Source: Thomasclavelia cocleata
GTDB lineage: Bacteria; Bacillota_I; Bacilli_A; Erysipelotrichales; Coprobacillaceae
Assembly: GCF_900102365.1 (NCBI RefSeq)
Contig: NZ_FOIN01000009.1
Span: 1-64,000, forward strand
Direction: 5' to 3'
Length of the DNA: 64,000 nt
Below, one piece after another: positions 25,593-35,123 of this stretch; position 1 is the stretch's first letter, and every line of letters starts with the position of its first letter. Position numbers and translations under genes: made by a program. The notes under the pieces are model-generated. The model was not told the origin of the DNA, did not search any database, and worked only from the letters and a program-made list of their open reading frames with translations.

Positions 25593-26609
25593 ATGGCAGT
25601 AAAAGTAGCAATTAATGGATTTGGACGCATTGGACGTCTTGCATTCAGACAAATGTTTGGTGCTGAAGGATATGAAGTTGTAGCAATCAACGATTTAACT
25701 GATCCAAAAATGTTAGCGCATTTATTAAAATATGATTCAGCACAAGGTAGATATGCATTAGCTGATAAAGTTGTAGCTGGTGAAGATTCTATCACTGTTG
25801 ATGGAAAAGAAATTAAAATTTATAGTGAAGCAGACGCTTCTAAATTACCTTGGGGAGAAATCGGTGTAGATGTAGTATTAGAATGTACTGGTTTCTATGT
25901 ATCTAAGGCTAAATCTCAAGCACATATTGATGCTGGGGCTAAAAAAGTTGTTATCTCTGCTCCTGCAGGAAATGACTTACCAACAGTTGTATTTGGTGTA
26001 AATGAAAACATCTTAACTGCTGATGATACTATTATCTCTGCAGCATCTTGTACAACTAACTGTTTAGCACCTATGGCTAATGCTTTAAATAATTTAGCTC
26101 CAATTAAATCTGGTATCATGTTAACAGTTCATGCTTATACTGGTGACCAAATGGTATTAGATGGACCTCATAGAAAAGGTGATTTAAGAAGAGCTCGTGC
26201 AGCTGCAGTAAATATTGTACCTAACTCAACTGGTGCAGCTAAAGCTATCGGATTAGTAATCCCTGAATTAAATGGAAAATTAATTGGTTCAGCTCAACGT
26301 GTACCTGTTCCAACTGGATCAACTACAATTTTAACTTCTGTTGTTGAAGGTGAAGTTACAGTTGATGAAGTAAATGCAGCTATGAAAGCAGCAGCAACTC
26401 CTTCATTTGGATACACTGAAGAACAATTAGTATCTTCTGATATTATCGGAATTACTTATGGATCATTATTTGATGCAACTCAAACAATGGTTAAACCATT
26501 AGATAACGGAACTACTGAAGTTCAAACAGTTGCTTGGTATGATAACGAAAATTCATATACTTCTAACATGGTTAGAACAATCAAATATTTCGCTGAATTA
26601 TCTAAATAA
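25593..26609 (+). CDS. gap: glyceraldehyde-3-phosphate dehydrogenase
   Basis: The 338-aa enzyme oxidises glyceraldehyde-3-phosphate with NAD and phosphate. It has the Rossmann start [11 protein letters not shown], catalytic Cys153 in [11 protein letters not shown], His in TVHAYTGDQ and the C-terminal [12 protein letters not shown]. The start at MAVKVAING follows AAGGAGG; the open frame upstream overlaps the promoter. Codon choice has more C-ending codons than its neighbours, as expected for a highly expressed gene. No CggR or pgk neighbour is present in the window. Confidence 0.97.
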   Translation: MAVKVAINGFGRIGRLAFRQMFGAEGYEVVAINDLTDPKMLAHLLKYDSAQGRYALADKVVAGEDSITVDGKEIKIYSEADASKLPWGEIGVDVVLECTGFYVSKAKSQAHIDAGAKKVVISAPAGNDLPTVVFGVNENILTADDTIISAASCTTNCLAPMANALNNLAPIKSGIMLTVHAYTGDQMVLDGPHRKGDLRRARAAAVNIVPNSTGAAKAIGLVIPELNGKLIGSAQRVPVPTGSTTILTSVVEGEVTVDEVNAAMKAAATPSFGYTEEQLVSSDIIGITYGSLFDATQTMVKPLDNGTTEVQTVAWYDNENSYTSNMVRTIKYFAELSK

Positions 26610-26627
26610 TTAATTGAAACTTAATGC

Positions 26628-26654
26628 AAAGACTAGTCGTTGACTAGTCTTTTT
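26628..26654 (+). terminator. gap terminator
   Basis: AAAGACTAGTC (26628-26638) pairs perfectly with GACTAGTCTTT (26642-26652), with a three-base loop and a T5 tail. Confidence 0.92.
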
Positions 26655-27227
26655 CGTTAGTTTATTTATATTAAATTGTGTATTCTTATATAAGTATAAA
26701 AAATATATGAAATAATATTTGTGAAAAATAACATCATATAAATAATTTTAATATTAAAAATATAATAAATTCTTTTTATATTGAAAAGTACTATTTGTAA
26801 GTGCTATACTTTGAATAGAAGAAGTCTACTTTTTAACAGGAAAATTACTAGGCAAGTAAAATACAATCATGATAGTAATAGATACTGCATATTTTTAAGT
26901 TTTTAGTGGAAATAACTATAAATTGATTTAAAAAGGTTAAATTGGTAAAGATAATGGATCTTTATAAGCTGTTATATAATTATCGGGAATTTATATGAAC
27001 ATATCTTGGTATTATTGGTGTTTATAACATTTTTATGTGATAATAACTGAAATCGTCATAAATCTGAAATAATCTTAGAAATTTTATTATAAATGATTTA
27101 ATTCGTTGTAGTTGTCTAGTATAGAGTGGTTAATATATTGTTTTGTTAGCTATACTTTGATTTACTGTGAGATAAAAAGTTTTGATTTTAAATGTATATT
27201 AGGTGCATAAGAAAGGAACTAATTTTT
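26655..27227. other. long leader of the esterase gene with candidate promoters
   Basis: About 570 bases without a gene. TTGAAA (26781-26786), 18 bases and TATACT (26805-26810) make a good promoter. The dodecamer GCTATACTTTGA at 26803-26814 recurs at 27149-27160, where the second TATACT has no clear -35. A 5' leader of about 400 bases would result from the first promoter. Confidence 0.45.
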
Positions 27228-29759
27228 ATGAAAAAAGTGAAATTAATTTTTACATTTTTAATTGTTGTAACAATACTCACTAGTTATTTTGCAGTTACAG
27301 CGCCATCTGTATTTGCTAAGAAGGCAGAGGTAACTGAAGATTCAGGGATATTTCAGCAAGTGAATATTGATGGAGTAAAAGCAGATGTATATTCGTATAC
27401 TGCACCTGTCATCAATAATCCTGCCCCTATGATGACACCTGTTATTTTTGTGTATAGCAATCATGGATATCAAAACCAGGATGATGCGTATGTTGCATTA
27501 GTTGATATGGGACTAAAAGAAATTGCAGATACAGCAAGAGGAGGAGTATTTTTGTTATCACCTGAAAATGGTGACAGCTGGAGTGAAGAGGATGTAACTG
27601 CATATTGGAATATTATTGCAAAAATCACAAAAAGTAGTGCGATTGAAGAATTAGGATATTTTACATATACTAATTTAGTTTATGCAATTGGAGAAGGAAA
27701 TGGAGCAACATTTATTCATAATGTCTTATCTCAAAATGCAAATAGAATTGCTGGTGTTGCAACATTTGGTGGAGAAATTGATAATCCAGAAAACTTAATG
27801 GCTTTACCAGCATATTTGGTGGGAGCAAATGATGATGTTATTAATTTCTATAAATCAATTAATGAAGCAACTGAGGAAACAATGATAGGTGAAAACCAAT
27901 GTTTCTATAATTCTACATTAGATGTAAAAAAAGTTATTATTAATGAATTGGCTGATACAAGATTTAATAAAGAGTTAATTAAAGATGCATGGGTAAACTT
28001 ATTAAGAAAAACTACTAGAAATGTTATTGAAGAATGTATCTGGTATATAGATGCTATATTGGGACGTCAATCTCAAGAAATATTTACTTTGATGGATAGA
28101 GCTGTATATTCAGAAGAAAAATTAATATTTAATGAAATTAACTATGTAATGGATCAATCGGGGTATTTTGAATGGGTTCCAGAGGAAGCTTTAACAGAAG
28201 ATAATACTAAAACATATCCTTTAGTTGTGACTTTCCATGGTTCTGGAGATCATCCAGTATTTGAAGCAGAAAGCCAAGGCTGGGTTAAATTAGCAGGAAA
28301 AGAACGATTTATTGTTATTGCACCTGGAAACAATGCTGGTGCTGGTGCACAAAAAGCTTTAATTGAAGAGGTATGTGCTAAATATCCTGTAGATAAATCT
28401 AGAATTTATTGTACTGGATTTTCAATGGGTGGTGTTGAAGCTGAAAAAATGGTTAATGAATATCCAGAATTATTTGCAGCTGTTGCACCAATGGCAGCTT
28501 TCCCTGAAATTACTTATTCTGGAAATGTTCAATTACCGATTTTCTATGGACTTGGGGAAAAAGATATATTTATGACTCGTCCTACTGATTTTTCTGGTGC
28601 TGGAGATATTCAGTATACTGGGGAATCATTTATGGATCCGGAAATTGTCAGTCGTGTTATTAATCCCGCTTTAAGAATTAATGGTATTGATAAGCAGGTT
28701 GATTCTAGTAATTTAAATTTTGTAAAATATCCATTTGTTGGATTTGATATAGAGGCACTAGCCAGTGAAACTAAAACAATCACTACAAAACATGGTATAC
28801 AAGAAACTATTTCAGATTTTAAAAATGATGCTGATGTAACTGTTTTTAAATATGTTACTGTAGCTGACTATGATCATAATCATTATGAAGGCTGGGCAGA
28901 ACAAATTTGGAATTTCTTTAAACCGTTCTCTAGAAATACAGAAACAAATGAATTAATTATTTCAACAGAAGGAAACCAAGTTGAAACAAATAAAACAGCA
29001 TTAGCTATTGCTATAGAAATGGCAGAAAATGCAAGTTTAGAAAATGTAGTACCAGCAGTAGTAGAAGAATTCAGTGCAGCATTAGAAAATGCTCAAACAG
29101 TTTATGCAAATGATAATGCAACACAAGAAGAAGTAGATGAAGCATTTGATAGATTAGCTAGTGTAATGCATATGTTAGACTTCTTCAAAGGAAATAAAGA
29201 ATTATTACAAAAACAAGTAGAACAAATTAATAGCTTAGTAGAAGAACAATATATACCATCTACATGGAGTGCAATGTTACCAGTATTAGAAAAAGCAAAT
29301 GAAGTACTAGGTAATGAAAATGCAATGCAGGAAGAAATAGATGAAGTATATAGTGAATTAGTAAGAGCATTTATTAATTTAAGATTAAAACCAAATAAAG
29401 ATTTATTACAAGGTTTAATCAATCAAGCAAACGGATTAAATAGAGAAAACTACTCTGCAGCGTCATTAAAAGCGGTAGATGATGTAATGACAAGAGCAAA
29501 AGAAGTATTAAATAATTCAAAAGCAACAAAAGAAGAAGTAGAAACTGTAGTAGCAGCTCTAACAAAAGCATTATCAGGATTAGAAGTAAGTCCAAGCAAT
29601 CCAATAGTAGATAATAAACCTGTAGAAACAGTAAAACCAGGAGATACAACAGTAAGTGTAAAAACTGGAGATACAACAAATTTATTATATCCAGTAGCAG
29701 GAATGTTGTTAGCTTCATTTGTTTTAACTGTAAATAAGAAAAGAAAAAATTTAAATTGA
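27228..29759 (+). CDS. large secreted esterase-like protein with FIVAR repeats and a TGD-type sorting tail
   Basis: The 843-aa protein has a signal peptide cleaved after about residue 30 (PSVFA). A first alpha/beta-hydrolase-like half lacks an evident nucleophile. A second PHB-depolymerase/feruloyl-esterase-like domain has VTFHGSGDHPVF, nucleophile Ser399 in GFSMGG and a candidate His near 550 in DYDHNHYEGW. Three FIVAR-type helical repeats follow (about 585-655, 660-725, 727-795). The end VKTGD, hydrophobic stretch (LLYPVAGMLLASFVLTV) and KKRK tail form a non-LPXTG sorting signal of the KTGD type. It is probably displayed on the wall to deacylate a polysaccharide or mucin (inference). ATG 27228 follows GAAAGGAAC. 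Confidence 0.82.
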   Translation: MKKVKLIFTFLIVVTILTSYFAVTAPSVFAKKAEVTEDSGIFQQVNIDGVKADVYSYTAPVINNPAPMMTPVIFVYSNHGYQNQDDAYVALVDMGLKEIADTARGGVFLLSPENGDSWSEEDVTAYWNIIAKITKSSAIEELGYFTYTNLVYAIGEGNGATFIHNVLSQNANRIAGVATFGGEIDNPENLMALPAYLVGANDDVINFYKSINEATEETMIGENQCFYNSTLDVKKVIINELADTRFNKELIKDAWVNLLRKTTRNVIEECIWYIDAILGRQSQEIFTLMDRAVYSEEKLIFNEINYVMDQSGYFEWVPEEALTEDNTKTYPLVVTFHGSGDHPVFEAESQGWVKLAGKERFIVIAPGNNAGAGAQKALIEEVCAKYPVDKSRIYCTGFSMGGVEAEKMVNEYPELFAAVAPMAAFPEITYSGNVQLPIFYGLGEKDIFMTRPTDFSGAGDIQYTGESFMDPEIVSRVINPALRINGIDKQVDSSNLNFVKYPFVGFDIEALASETKTITTKHGIQETISDFKNDADVTVFKYVTVADYDHNHYEGWAEQIWNFFKPFSRNTETNELIISTEGNQVETNKTALAIAIEMAENASLENVVPAVVEEFSAALENAQTVYANDNATQEEVDEAFDRLASVMHMLDFFKGNKELLQKQVEQINSLVEEQYIPSTWSAMLPVLEKANEVLGNENAMQEEIDEVYSELVRAFINLRLKPNKDLLQGLINQANGLNRENYSAASLKAVDDVMTRAKEVLNNSKATKEEVETVVAALTKALSGLEVSPSNPIVDNKPVETVKPGDTTVSVKTGDTTNLLYPVAGMLLASFVLTVNKKRKNLN

Positions 29760-29780
29760 TTAAGATAGATTATTATAATT

Positions 29781-29828
29781 AGAGGCTGATATTAATTAAT
29801 GAAGAGTTAATATTATAGTCTCTTTTTT
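29781..29828 (+). terminator. terminator of the esterase gene
   Basis: AGAGGCTGATATTAA pairs, with small bulges, with TTAATATTATAGTCTCT and is followed by TTTTTT. Confidence 0.8.
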
Positions 29829-29981
29829 ATTTAAGATAGTTGATTTAACTATTCTTTAAGAAAAAAGATAATTAGAAATAAATAAAACTTACATTTTAAT
29901 AGTAAATATGCAACTAAGCTGATAGTAGTGGTGCTATTGTAAAAAAATAAAAAGACAAGTAAATAAAATATGAGATAAAAT

Positions 29982-30011
29982 AAAAAGTATGAAATTAACT
30001 TCATACTTTTT
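29982..30011. terminator. second, bidirectional terminator
   Basis: AAAAAGTATGAA (29982-29993) pairs perfectly with TTCATACTTTTT (30000-30011). It lies between the esterase and the minus-strand lrgAB and has T-runs in both directions. Confidence 0.8.
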
Positions 30012-30107
30012 TGATTAAAGATTAAGTATATTAATGTTATTTAAGATTATTATTAAGCATATAATTATATTATAAAAAATATATATAGATTTATAAAATT
30101 TTTATAG

Positions 30108-30800
30108 TTAAAGTAATGTCGCTACTAAAGGAGCGAAAATAACAGTTAATAGACCAGCGATAACAATTGATAAGCTACTCATAGCCCCTTCGATTTCCCC
30201 AAATTCAAGAGCTTTAGCTGTCCCAATAGCATGGGCACTATTTCCCAATGCTAAACCAATTGCTACAGGATGACTGATTTTGAATGCTTTGCAAATACTT
30301 TTAGCAATAATTGCTCCTAAGATACCTGTAACAATCACTACCCCTACAGTGATAGTAGAGTTACCACCAATTTTATCAGAAACTCCAATTGCTATTGCAG
30401 TTGTAATAGATTTAGGTAATAATGAATGATAAATAACAGGATCAACTTTCATTAATAAAGACATAATAAATATTGAAGTTAGACCAGCTATACAGCCGCT
30501 TAATAGACTGATAATAATTGCGGTAAGATGTTGAAGCAGTATTCTTACTTGTTTGTATAAAGGTACAGCTAGACATACAGTTGCTGGTGTTAATAACATG
30601 GTAATAAATTGAGCACCTTTATTATATGTATCAAAGTTAATATCAAATACAACTAAAATTACAATACAAATGATTGCACTAATTAAAAGTGGATTAAAAA
30701 TAGGAAAAGGTAATTTCTTTCTTATTTGCACAGCTATCCAATATGATAAAAAACTAATAACAAGTCCAAAATATATTGTTTCTACAAGTATCTTATCCAT
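30108..30800 (-). CDS. lrgB: LrgB-family membrane protein
   Basis: The 230-aa protein has about seven membrane helices and the LrgB/YohK pattern: FNPLLISAI near the start, SLLPKSITTAIAI-VSDKIGG in the middle, and ALGNSAHAIGTAKALEFGEIEGAMSSL near the end. LrgAB/CidAB proteins modulate murein hydrolase activity and transport small organic acids such as pyruvate. ATG 30800 follows AAGGAG; an upstream in-frame TTG is not used. Its start overlaps the lrgA stop by eight bases. Confidence 0.9.
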   Translation of the reverse strand: MDKILVETIYFGLVISFLSYWIAVQIRKKLPFPIFNPLLISAIICIVILVVFDINFDTYNKGAQFITMLLTPATVCLAVPLYKQVRILLQHLTAIIISLLSGCIAGLTSIFIMSLLMKVDPVIYHSLLPKSITTAIAIGVSDKIGGNSTITVGVVIVTGILGAIIAKSICKAFKISHPVAIGLALGNSAHAIGTAKALEFGEIEGAMSSLSIVIAGLLTVIFAPLVATLL

Positions 30801-31155
30801 TTTTATTTTGCTCCTTCCTTTCAATTATTGATTGAGCAACTTTTCCTGTAGCTATCATAACAACAATAGTACTAATTAAAGTGATGATACTAATGACAAA
30901 AATATCTTTCATTAAAGCTTCGCTTACATTGATTAAACTAACAGCAGAGGGAACAAATAGTACTGGCATGATTAAAATCAGCCAGTCCGCTACTTCTTCA
31001 ATTTGATGTAGCTTTATAATACCACTAAATAAACAAATTAACATAATTCCTAATCCATAAACACTAGCAGGAATTGGTAATGGTATTATTAGACCAAGTA
31101 ATTCTCCAATAAAGGAAATTGTTAGAATAATTAAAAATTGATGTATATATTTCAT
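30793..31155 (-). CDS. lrgA: LrgA/CidA-family holin-like protein
   Basis: The 120-aa protein has four membrane helices and the family signature FIGELLGLIIPLPIPASVYGLGIML, then EVADWLILIMPVLFVPSAVSLI. It forms a membrane complex with LrgB. A GGGGGTTATT site precedes ATG 31155. Two genes for cell-wall hydrolases (31244, 32681) lie upstream on the same strand, behind a terminator. Confidence 0.9.
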   Translation of the reverse strand: MKYIHQFLIILTISFIGELLGLIIPLPIPASVYGLGIMLICLFSGIIKLHQIEEVADWLILIMPVLFVPSAVSLINVSEALMKDIFVISIITLISTIVVMIATGKVAQSIIERKEQNKNG

Positions 31156-31177
31156 AATAACCCCCATTCTTTGAATG

Positions 31178-31206
31178 ATTATAGCACTATGTTTGTTACA
31201 TTTGAA
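31178..31206 (-). promoter_or_regulatory. promoter of lrgAB
   Basis: On the minus strand TTCAAA (31206-31201), a 17-base spacer and TATAAT (31183-31178) lie about 22 bases before the lrgA start. Confidence 0.65.
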
Positions 31207-31220
31207 TATATAAATAAAAA

Positions 31221-31245
31221 AACACTGATTATTTTAATCAGTGTT
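31221..31245 (-). terminator. terminator of the first NlpC/P60 gene
   Basis: AACACTGATTA (31221-31231) pairs perfectly with TAATCAGTGTT (31235-31245). A T-run follows on the minus strand, and the stem covers the stop codon. Confidence 0.88.
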
Positions 31246-32560
31246 AGCTAACTCTTCTTATTGTAGATATTCTAGAGTAGTAATAAGAACCAGGTTCTAA
31301 AGATGATATTTTTACACATGCATTTGGATCATCGCCATGAGTAGAACTATCTCCACCACCAGCATGAATCATTGATCTAGAACCATTTGAATTGACAATT
31401 ACGATTCCTATATGATAAGCAGGATTACCAAAACATACAAGATCACCAGTTTTTGAATTAGAGAAACTTACACTTGACCACATTTTAGAATATCCAGCAG
31501 CAGTGTTTCGTCCTCCGCTCACTCCAGCTTGTTTTAGGCTCCAATATACAAATCCAGAACAATCAAAGTATGTAGGACCTTGTGCTCCCCACCAATAGCG
31601 AGCTCCTAGCTTAGTATAAGCAGCAGCATAAATTCTTTCACCTAAATCTCCGTTATTTGGAATATCTCCATTATTATTGTTATTGTTTTCATCATTGTTG
31701 TTGTTGTTATTTCCACCATTGTTTCCATTGTTATTGGAATTACTTCCATTATCAGGTTTACTAGGTTTAGGAGGAGGAGGTGGTGGTGTTGGAGTTTCAT
31801 ATGCATTTTTATTAAATTCTTCAATTGCAGCACTTAAAGTATCTGTCATTTCACCATAGTCATAAATAGCATTTTGAGTAGAAGCAATATTTTTATTTTG
31901 TTCTTCTAATAGAGCAGTGTATTTACTTTGCAATGCTTTTTGTTCATTTTGTTGATTTAATAGTATTGCTTTTGCATCTTCAAGTGTTTTTTGTTGCTCT
32001 TGTACTTGTTTTCTTTGACTATTTAATTCTTCAATCAATTCTTTATCATTTTTAGTTAGTTCATTAAACCCTTCAATACGTGCGAACATATCAGAAAAGT
32101 TTGATGCACCAAAGATAAAATTAATGATTGTATTTTCATTAGTATAAGACTGCATAGAATACATACGGTCTTTTAATATTTGGGTATTTTTTTCTATATT
32201 AGCTTGAAGGTTAGCTATTGTAGTAGTTAAATAACTAATCTCTGCTTCACGATCACTAATTTGTTTGTTTAAAGATTCTAATTGTTTTTGAACACTTTCA
32301 AGTGTTGCTTTAGTATCATTTGCAGCTTCTTTTTGCTTTGCTAATTGCACAGTTAAATCATTATTTTTCTTTTTAAGATATTTATTAAATTGTTCACATG
32401 TAGACTTATTACTATTAGAAATATTTGAAGAAGAGCATAAATTCATATATTTATTTTCATTGCCTTCAAAATCAACAGCCTTTATTGGCAATGCATTAGA
32501 ATAAGTAGTTGTAAATATAGATAGTACTAATATTGTTGATATAGATTTCTTTATTTTCAT
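31244..32560 (-). CDS. secreted coiled-coil NlpC/P60 peptidoglycan hydrolase (PcsB/CwlO-like)
   Basis: The 438-aa protein has a signal peptide (about 1-28). A conserved block follows (F-E-G-N-E-N-K-Y-M-N-L-C-S-S-S with a second Cys in STCEQF), then a long coiled coil (about 60-245) and a Pro-run plus Asn/Gly-rich linker (about 257-305). The C-terminal NlpC/P60 domain has catalytic Cys in YFDCSGFVYW, His in AYHIGIVIV and a third polar His in MIHAGG. Such enzymes cleave stem peptides and, like CwlO and PcsB, are usually held inactive until FtsEX engages the coiled coil. It is a tandem paralogue of 32681-33883 with a different linker and catalytic-domain insert. Confidence 0.9.
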   Translation of the reverse strand: MKIKKSISTILVLSIFTTTYSNALPIKAVDFEGNENKYMNLCSSSNISNSNKSTCEQFNKYLKKKNNDLTVQLAKQKEAANDTKATLESVQKQLESLNKQISDREAEISYLTTTIANLQANIEKNTQILKDRMYSMQSYTNENTIINFIFGASNFSDMFARIEGFNELTKNDKELIEELNSQRKQVQEQQKTLEDAKAILLNQQNEQKALQSKYTALLEEQNKNIASTQNAIYDYGEMTDTLSAAIEEFNKNAYETPTPPPPPPKPSKPDNGSNSNNNGNNGGNNNNNNDENNNNNNGDIPNNGDLGERIYAAAYTKLGARYWWGAQGPTYFDCSGFVYWSLKQAGVSGGRNTAAGYSKMWSSVSFSNSKTGDLVCFGNPAYHIGIVIVNSNGSRSMIHAGGGDSSTHGDDPNACVKISSLEPGSYYYSRISTIRRVS

Positions 32561-32660
32561 TTAATCACCTCGATACACAGTCATTATCCTATAAAAATCG
32601 ACATAAGTAAATAGTCTTTATAAGTTTTTTGATATAAAAGAGAAAACTTGTCAAAATAAA

Positions 32661-32682
32661 AAGATAAGCAATTGCTTATCTT
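32661..32682 (-). terminator. terminator of the second NlpC/P60 gene
   Basis: A perfect 22-base palindrome (AAGATAAGCA and its complement) covers the stop codon. It is followed on the minus strand by TTTTTATTTT. Confidence 0.82.
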
Positions 32683-33883
32683 AATATAGTCTTCGAACAT
32701 CATACCAGTTTGCTTGATAATAACCACTACTCAATGATGCTATCTTAACTACATCACCAGTTTGTGGAGCATGTACCATATTACCACCACCAATATAAAT
32801 ACCAACATGATGTATACCACTGGCACTTCCGTTTTTACTAAATAGAATAATATCGCCTGCCTGCATACTACTGCGTGATACAGAAATACCTTTTTTTGCT
32901 AGCGTTTTAGTACTGTTGCTACCAATATTTACACCTGCTTGATAGAAAGCCCAGCTAACTAAACCAGAACAGTCAAAAGTAGATTGATTTGGATTAGCGA
33001 TTTCTGACATACTATGACAAGCACCATATACATAAACGCTGCCCCGTTTACTTAATGCTTTATTAGCAATAGCATTTCCAATTTCAGAATTACCAGAAAC
33101 AACACTACCACTTGGAAGCTCAGATTCTTTTACAGCAGCTGCAAAGGCAGCTAAGTTATCATCAATTTTTTCACTACTGTTTTTAGCTTGTAGCGCAGCT
33201 TTTTCTTGGGCAATTGCTTCAGCATTTTGTTTTAGATACAAAGCCTGGAATTGTTCTTGTAATGATTTTTTAGAGGCTCTTTGAGTCTCGATGTTTGCTT
33301 TTGCAGAAACTATAGTAGCTTTTTGAGATTCTACTTGCTTTTTTTCATCTGATAATTGGGAAACTAATTCTTTATCATAAGAAGTTAATTCATTGATACT
33401 TTCAATTCGAGAGAACATATCAGAAAAGTCTGATGCACCAAAAATAAAATCTATGTAAGAGTTGTTATTCATGTAAGATTGCATTGAGTACATTCGTTCT
33501 TTAAGTTCTTCTTCTTTTTTCGAAATACTTGTTTCTAAATTAGCGATAGAGGTTTGTAAGTAATTGATTTCAGCTTCTTTTTGAGCAATTTCATCATTTA
33601 AAGAAGTGATTTCATTAGTGATACTGTCAAGATTAGCTTTAGTGTTAGAAGCTTGAGCTTTACTTTCATTAACTTGATTTTTTAGAGCTTTATTTTTTCT
33701 TTTTAAATAAGAATTAAACTCTTTACAAGTGTTTAAATTACTATTAGATAAACTGGATGAAGAACATATCTTCATATATTTATCTTCTTGACCCTCGAAA
33801 TCTGTAGCCTTTATAGGTGCTGGAAAGATAGTTAATGTTAATACTGTACAGACGCCTAAGGCATAAATGAATAATTTTTTCAT
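32681..33883 (-). CDS. secreted coiled-coil NlpC/P60 peptidoglycan hydrolase, paralogue
   Basis: This 400-aa protein has a signal peptide (about 1-26), the same FEGQEDKYMKICSSS...NTCKEFNSYLK block as its neighbour, and a coiled coil (about 55-240). The linker is short and has no poly-Asn. NlpC/P60 follows with Cys in STFDCSGLVSWAF, His in IHHVGIYIG and a third His in MVHAPQTG. The two genes arose by tandem duplication and have diverged mainly in linker and hydrolase domain. A strong AT-rich promoter region and GGAGGTAAATTAA lie upstream. It is divergent from the GH25 gene. Confidence 0.9.
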   Translation of the reverse strand: MKKLFIYALGVCTVLTLTIFPAPIKATDFEGQEDKYMKICSSSSLSNSNLNTCKEFNSYLKRKNKALKNQVNESKAQASNTKANLDSITNEITSLNDEIAQKEAEINYLQTSIANLETSISKKEEELKERMYSMQSYMNNNSYIDFIFGASDFSDMFSRIESINELTSYDKELVSQLSDEKKQVESQKATIVSAKANIETQRASKKSLQEQFQALYLKQNAEAIAQEKAALQAKNSSEKIDDNLAAFAAAVKESELPSGSVVSGNSEIGNAIANKALSKRGSVYVYGACHSMSEIANPNQSTFDCSGLVSWAFYQAGVNIGSNSTKTLAKKGISVSRSSMQAGDIILFSKNGSASGIHHVGIYIGGGNMVHAPQTGDVVKIASLSSGYYQANWYDVRRLY

Positions 33884-34070
33884 TTAATTTACCTCCGATT
33901 TATAATATATAATATTAATTTTTATATTCGATTTTAATAGTACGTTTAATAAGACCATACCACTGTGATTATAGCACAATATTACTATTTTATCATTAAA
34001 ATGATGAAAATGTTGTTTAAGTCACACATTTTTTTTTAACCTTCATATATTAAAATTGGGAGGAAAAATA

Positions 34071-35099
34071 ATGGCACAAAGAACAGATGTATTGACATAT
34101 GGAATTGATGTTTCACAATATCAGGGATTAATTAATTGGGAGGTAGCAAAAGATCATATAGATTTTGCTATTATTAGGTGTGGTTATGGGCAGGATATTC
34201 CAGGTCAGGATGATAATTTATTTAAACGAAATGCTGATGAGTGTACAAGATTAGGAATTCCTTTTGGAGTATATTTATATTCATATGCAAAAAATAGTAG
34301 TGATGCAAAGGGTGAAGCTCGTCATGTAATGCGATTAGTTGAAAATTATAAAATGGCGTATCCTATATATTATGATTTGGAAGATGAAAATACTACTGGA
34401 AAACAATCAAATGAGGTTATTGCTAATATTGCAAAAACTTTTGCTGATGAACTAGAAGCAAACGGCTATTTTGTAGGAATATATGCTTCATTGTATTGGT
34501 GGAGAACAAAACTTACTAGTGATATATTTGATCAATATACACGTTGGGTTGCTAATTATGCTTCAGAACTAAATTTTGATAAACCATATGATATGTGGCA
34601 ATTTTCTTCAACAGGTAGAGTAGAAGGTGTACCGTCAATTGTTGATGAGAACTATTGTTATGAGGATTTTCCTGCAATAATAAAAGCTGCTGGGAAAAAT
34701 AATTTTGATAAAATTACCCCATTAGAACGATATAATATAGGTGATACGGTTAGATTTAATTATGTCTTTTTAACTAGTGAATCTACTAATCCACTACGTC
34801 CATATCGAAATGTGGGAAGAATAACTAGAATTGTTAGAAATGCTCGTAATCCATATCTTATTGGAGAAGATCAAGGATGGGTTAATGATCAGGTAATTGA
34901 GGGAAGAGTTAATTATTTGTCAAATCCAAATTATGTAGGAGATAGTTTTGTTAATGCATTAAAACAAATTGGTGAAGATATTAGTTTTGAAAATCGACGG
35001 CGTTTAGCAAACTTAAATGGGGTAACTAATTATGTAGGTAGTGCTGCTCAGAATCTAGAATTATTGCAGCTATTAAAAGAAGGGAGACTAATTAGTTAG
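34071..35099 (+). CDS. GH25 (Cpl-1-like) lysozyme without signal peptide
   Basis: The 342-aa protein starts at ATG 34071, 7 bases after GGGAGG. It begins directly with the GH25 fold: YGIDVSQYQGLINW (first catalytic Asp) and YPIYYDLEDENTTG (catalytic Asp-x-Glu) cover about residues 1-205. The middle (about 220-285, YNIGDTVRFNYVFL...VGRITRIVRN) looks like a small beta-rich SH3-type cell-wall module, and the end is helical (VNALKQIGEDISFENRRRL). No secretion signal is present, as in phage endolysins released by a holin. LrgAB and two wall hydrolases are encoded nearby. Confidence 0.88.
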   Translation: MAQRTDVLTYGIDVSQYQGLINWEVAKDHIDFAIIRCGYGQDIPGQDDNLFKRNADECTRLGIPFGVYLYSYAKNSSDAKGEARHVMRLVENYKMAYPIYYDLEDENTTGKQSNEVIANIAKTFADELEANGYFVGIYASLYWWRTKLTSDIFDQYTRWVANYASELNFDKPYDMWQFSSTGRVEGVPSIVDENYCYEDFPAIIKAAGKNNFDKITPLERYNIGDTVRFNYVFLTSESTNPLRPYRNVGRITRIVRNARNPYLIGEDQGWVNDQVIEGRVNYLSNPNYVGDSFVNALKQIGEDISFENRRRLANLNGVTNYVGSAAQNLELLQLLKEGRLIS

Positions 35100-35123
35100 T
35101 TTATCTAACTAATTTAGTCTCCC
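35082..35123. terminator. long convergent hairpin containing both stop codons
   Basis: The arm 35082-35099 (GGGAGACTAATTAGTTAG) is complementary to 35105-35123 except for one extra base. The stop codons of the lysozyme gene and of the convergent ferritin-like gene lie within it. It should terminate in both directions, though the T-runs are modest. Confidence 0.75.

Noticed and set aside
29419-29718. Open minus-strand frame extremely rich in Leu opposite the FIVAR repeats
   Set aside because: It is an artefact of the Lys/Glu/Asn-rich codons on the plus strand, with no ribosome site.
31642-31859. Open frames on both strands within the Asn/Pro linker of the NlpC/P60 gene
   Set aside because: Low-complexity linker codons keep other frames open; there are no starts with ribosome sites.
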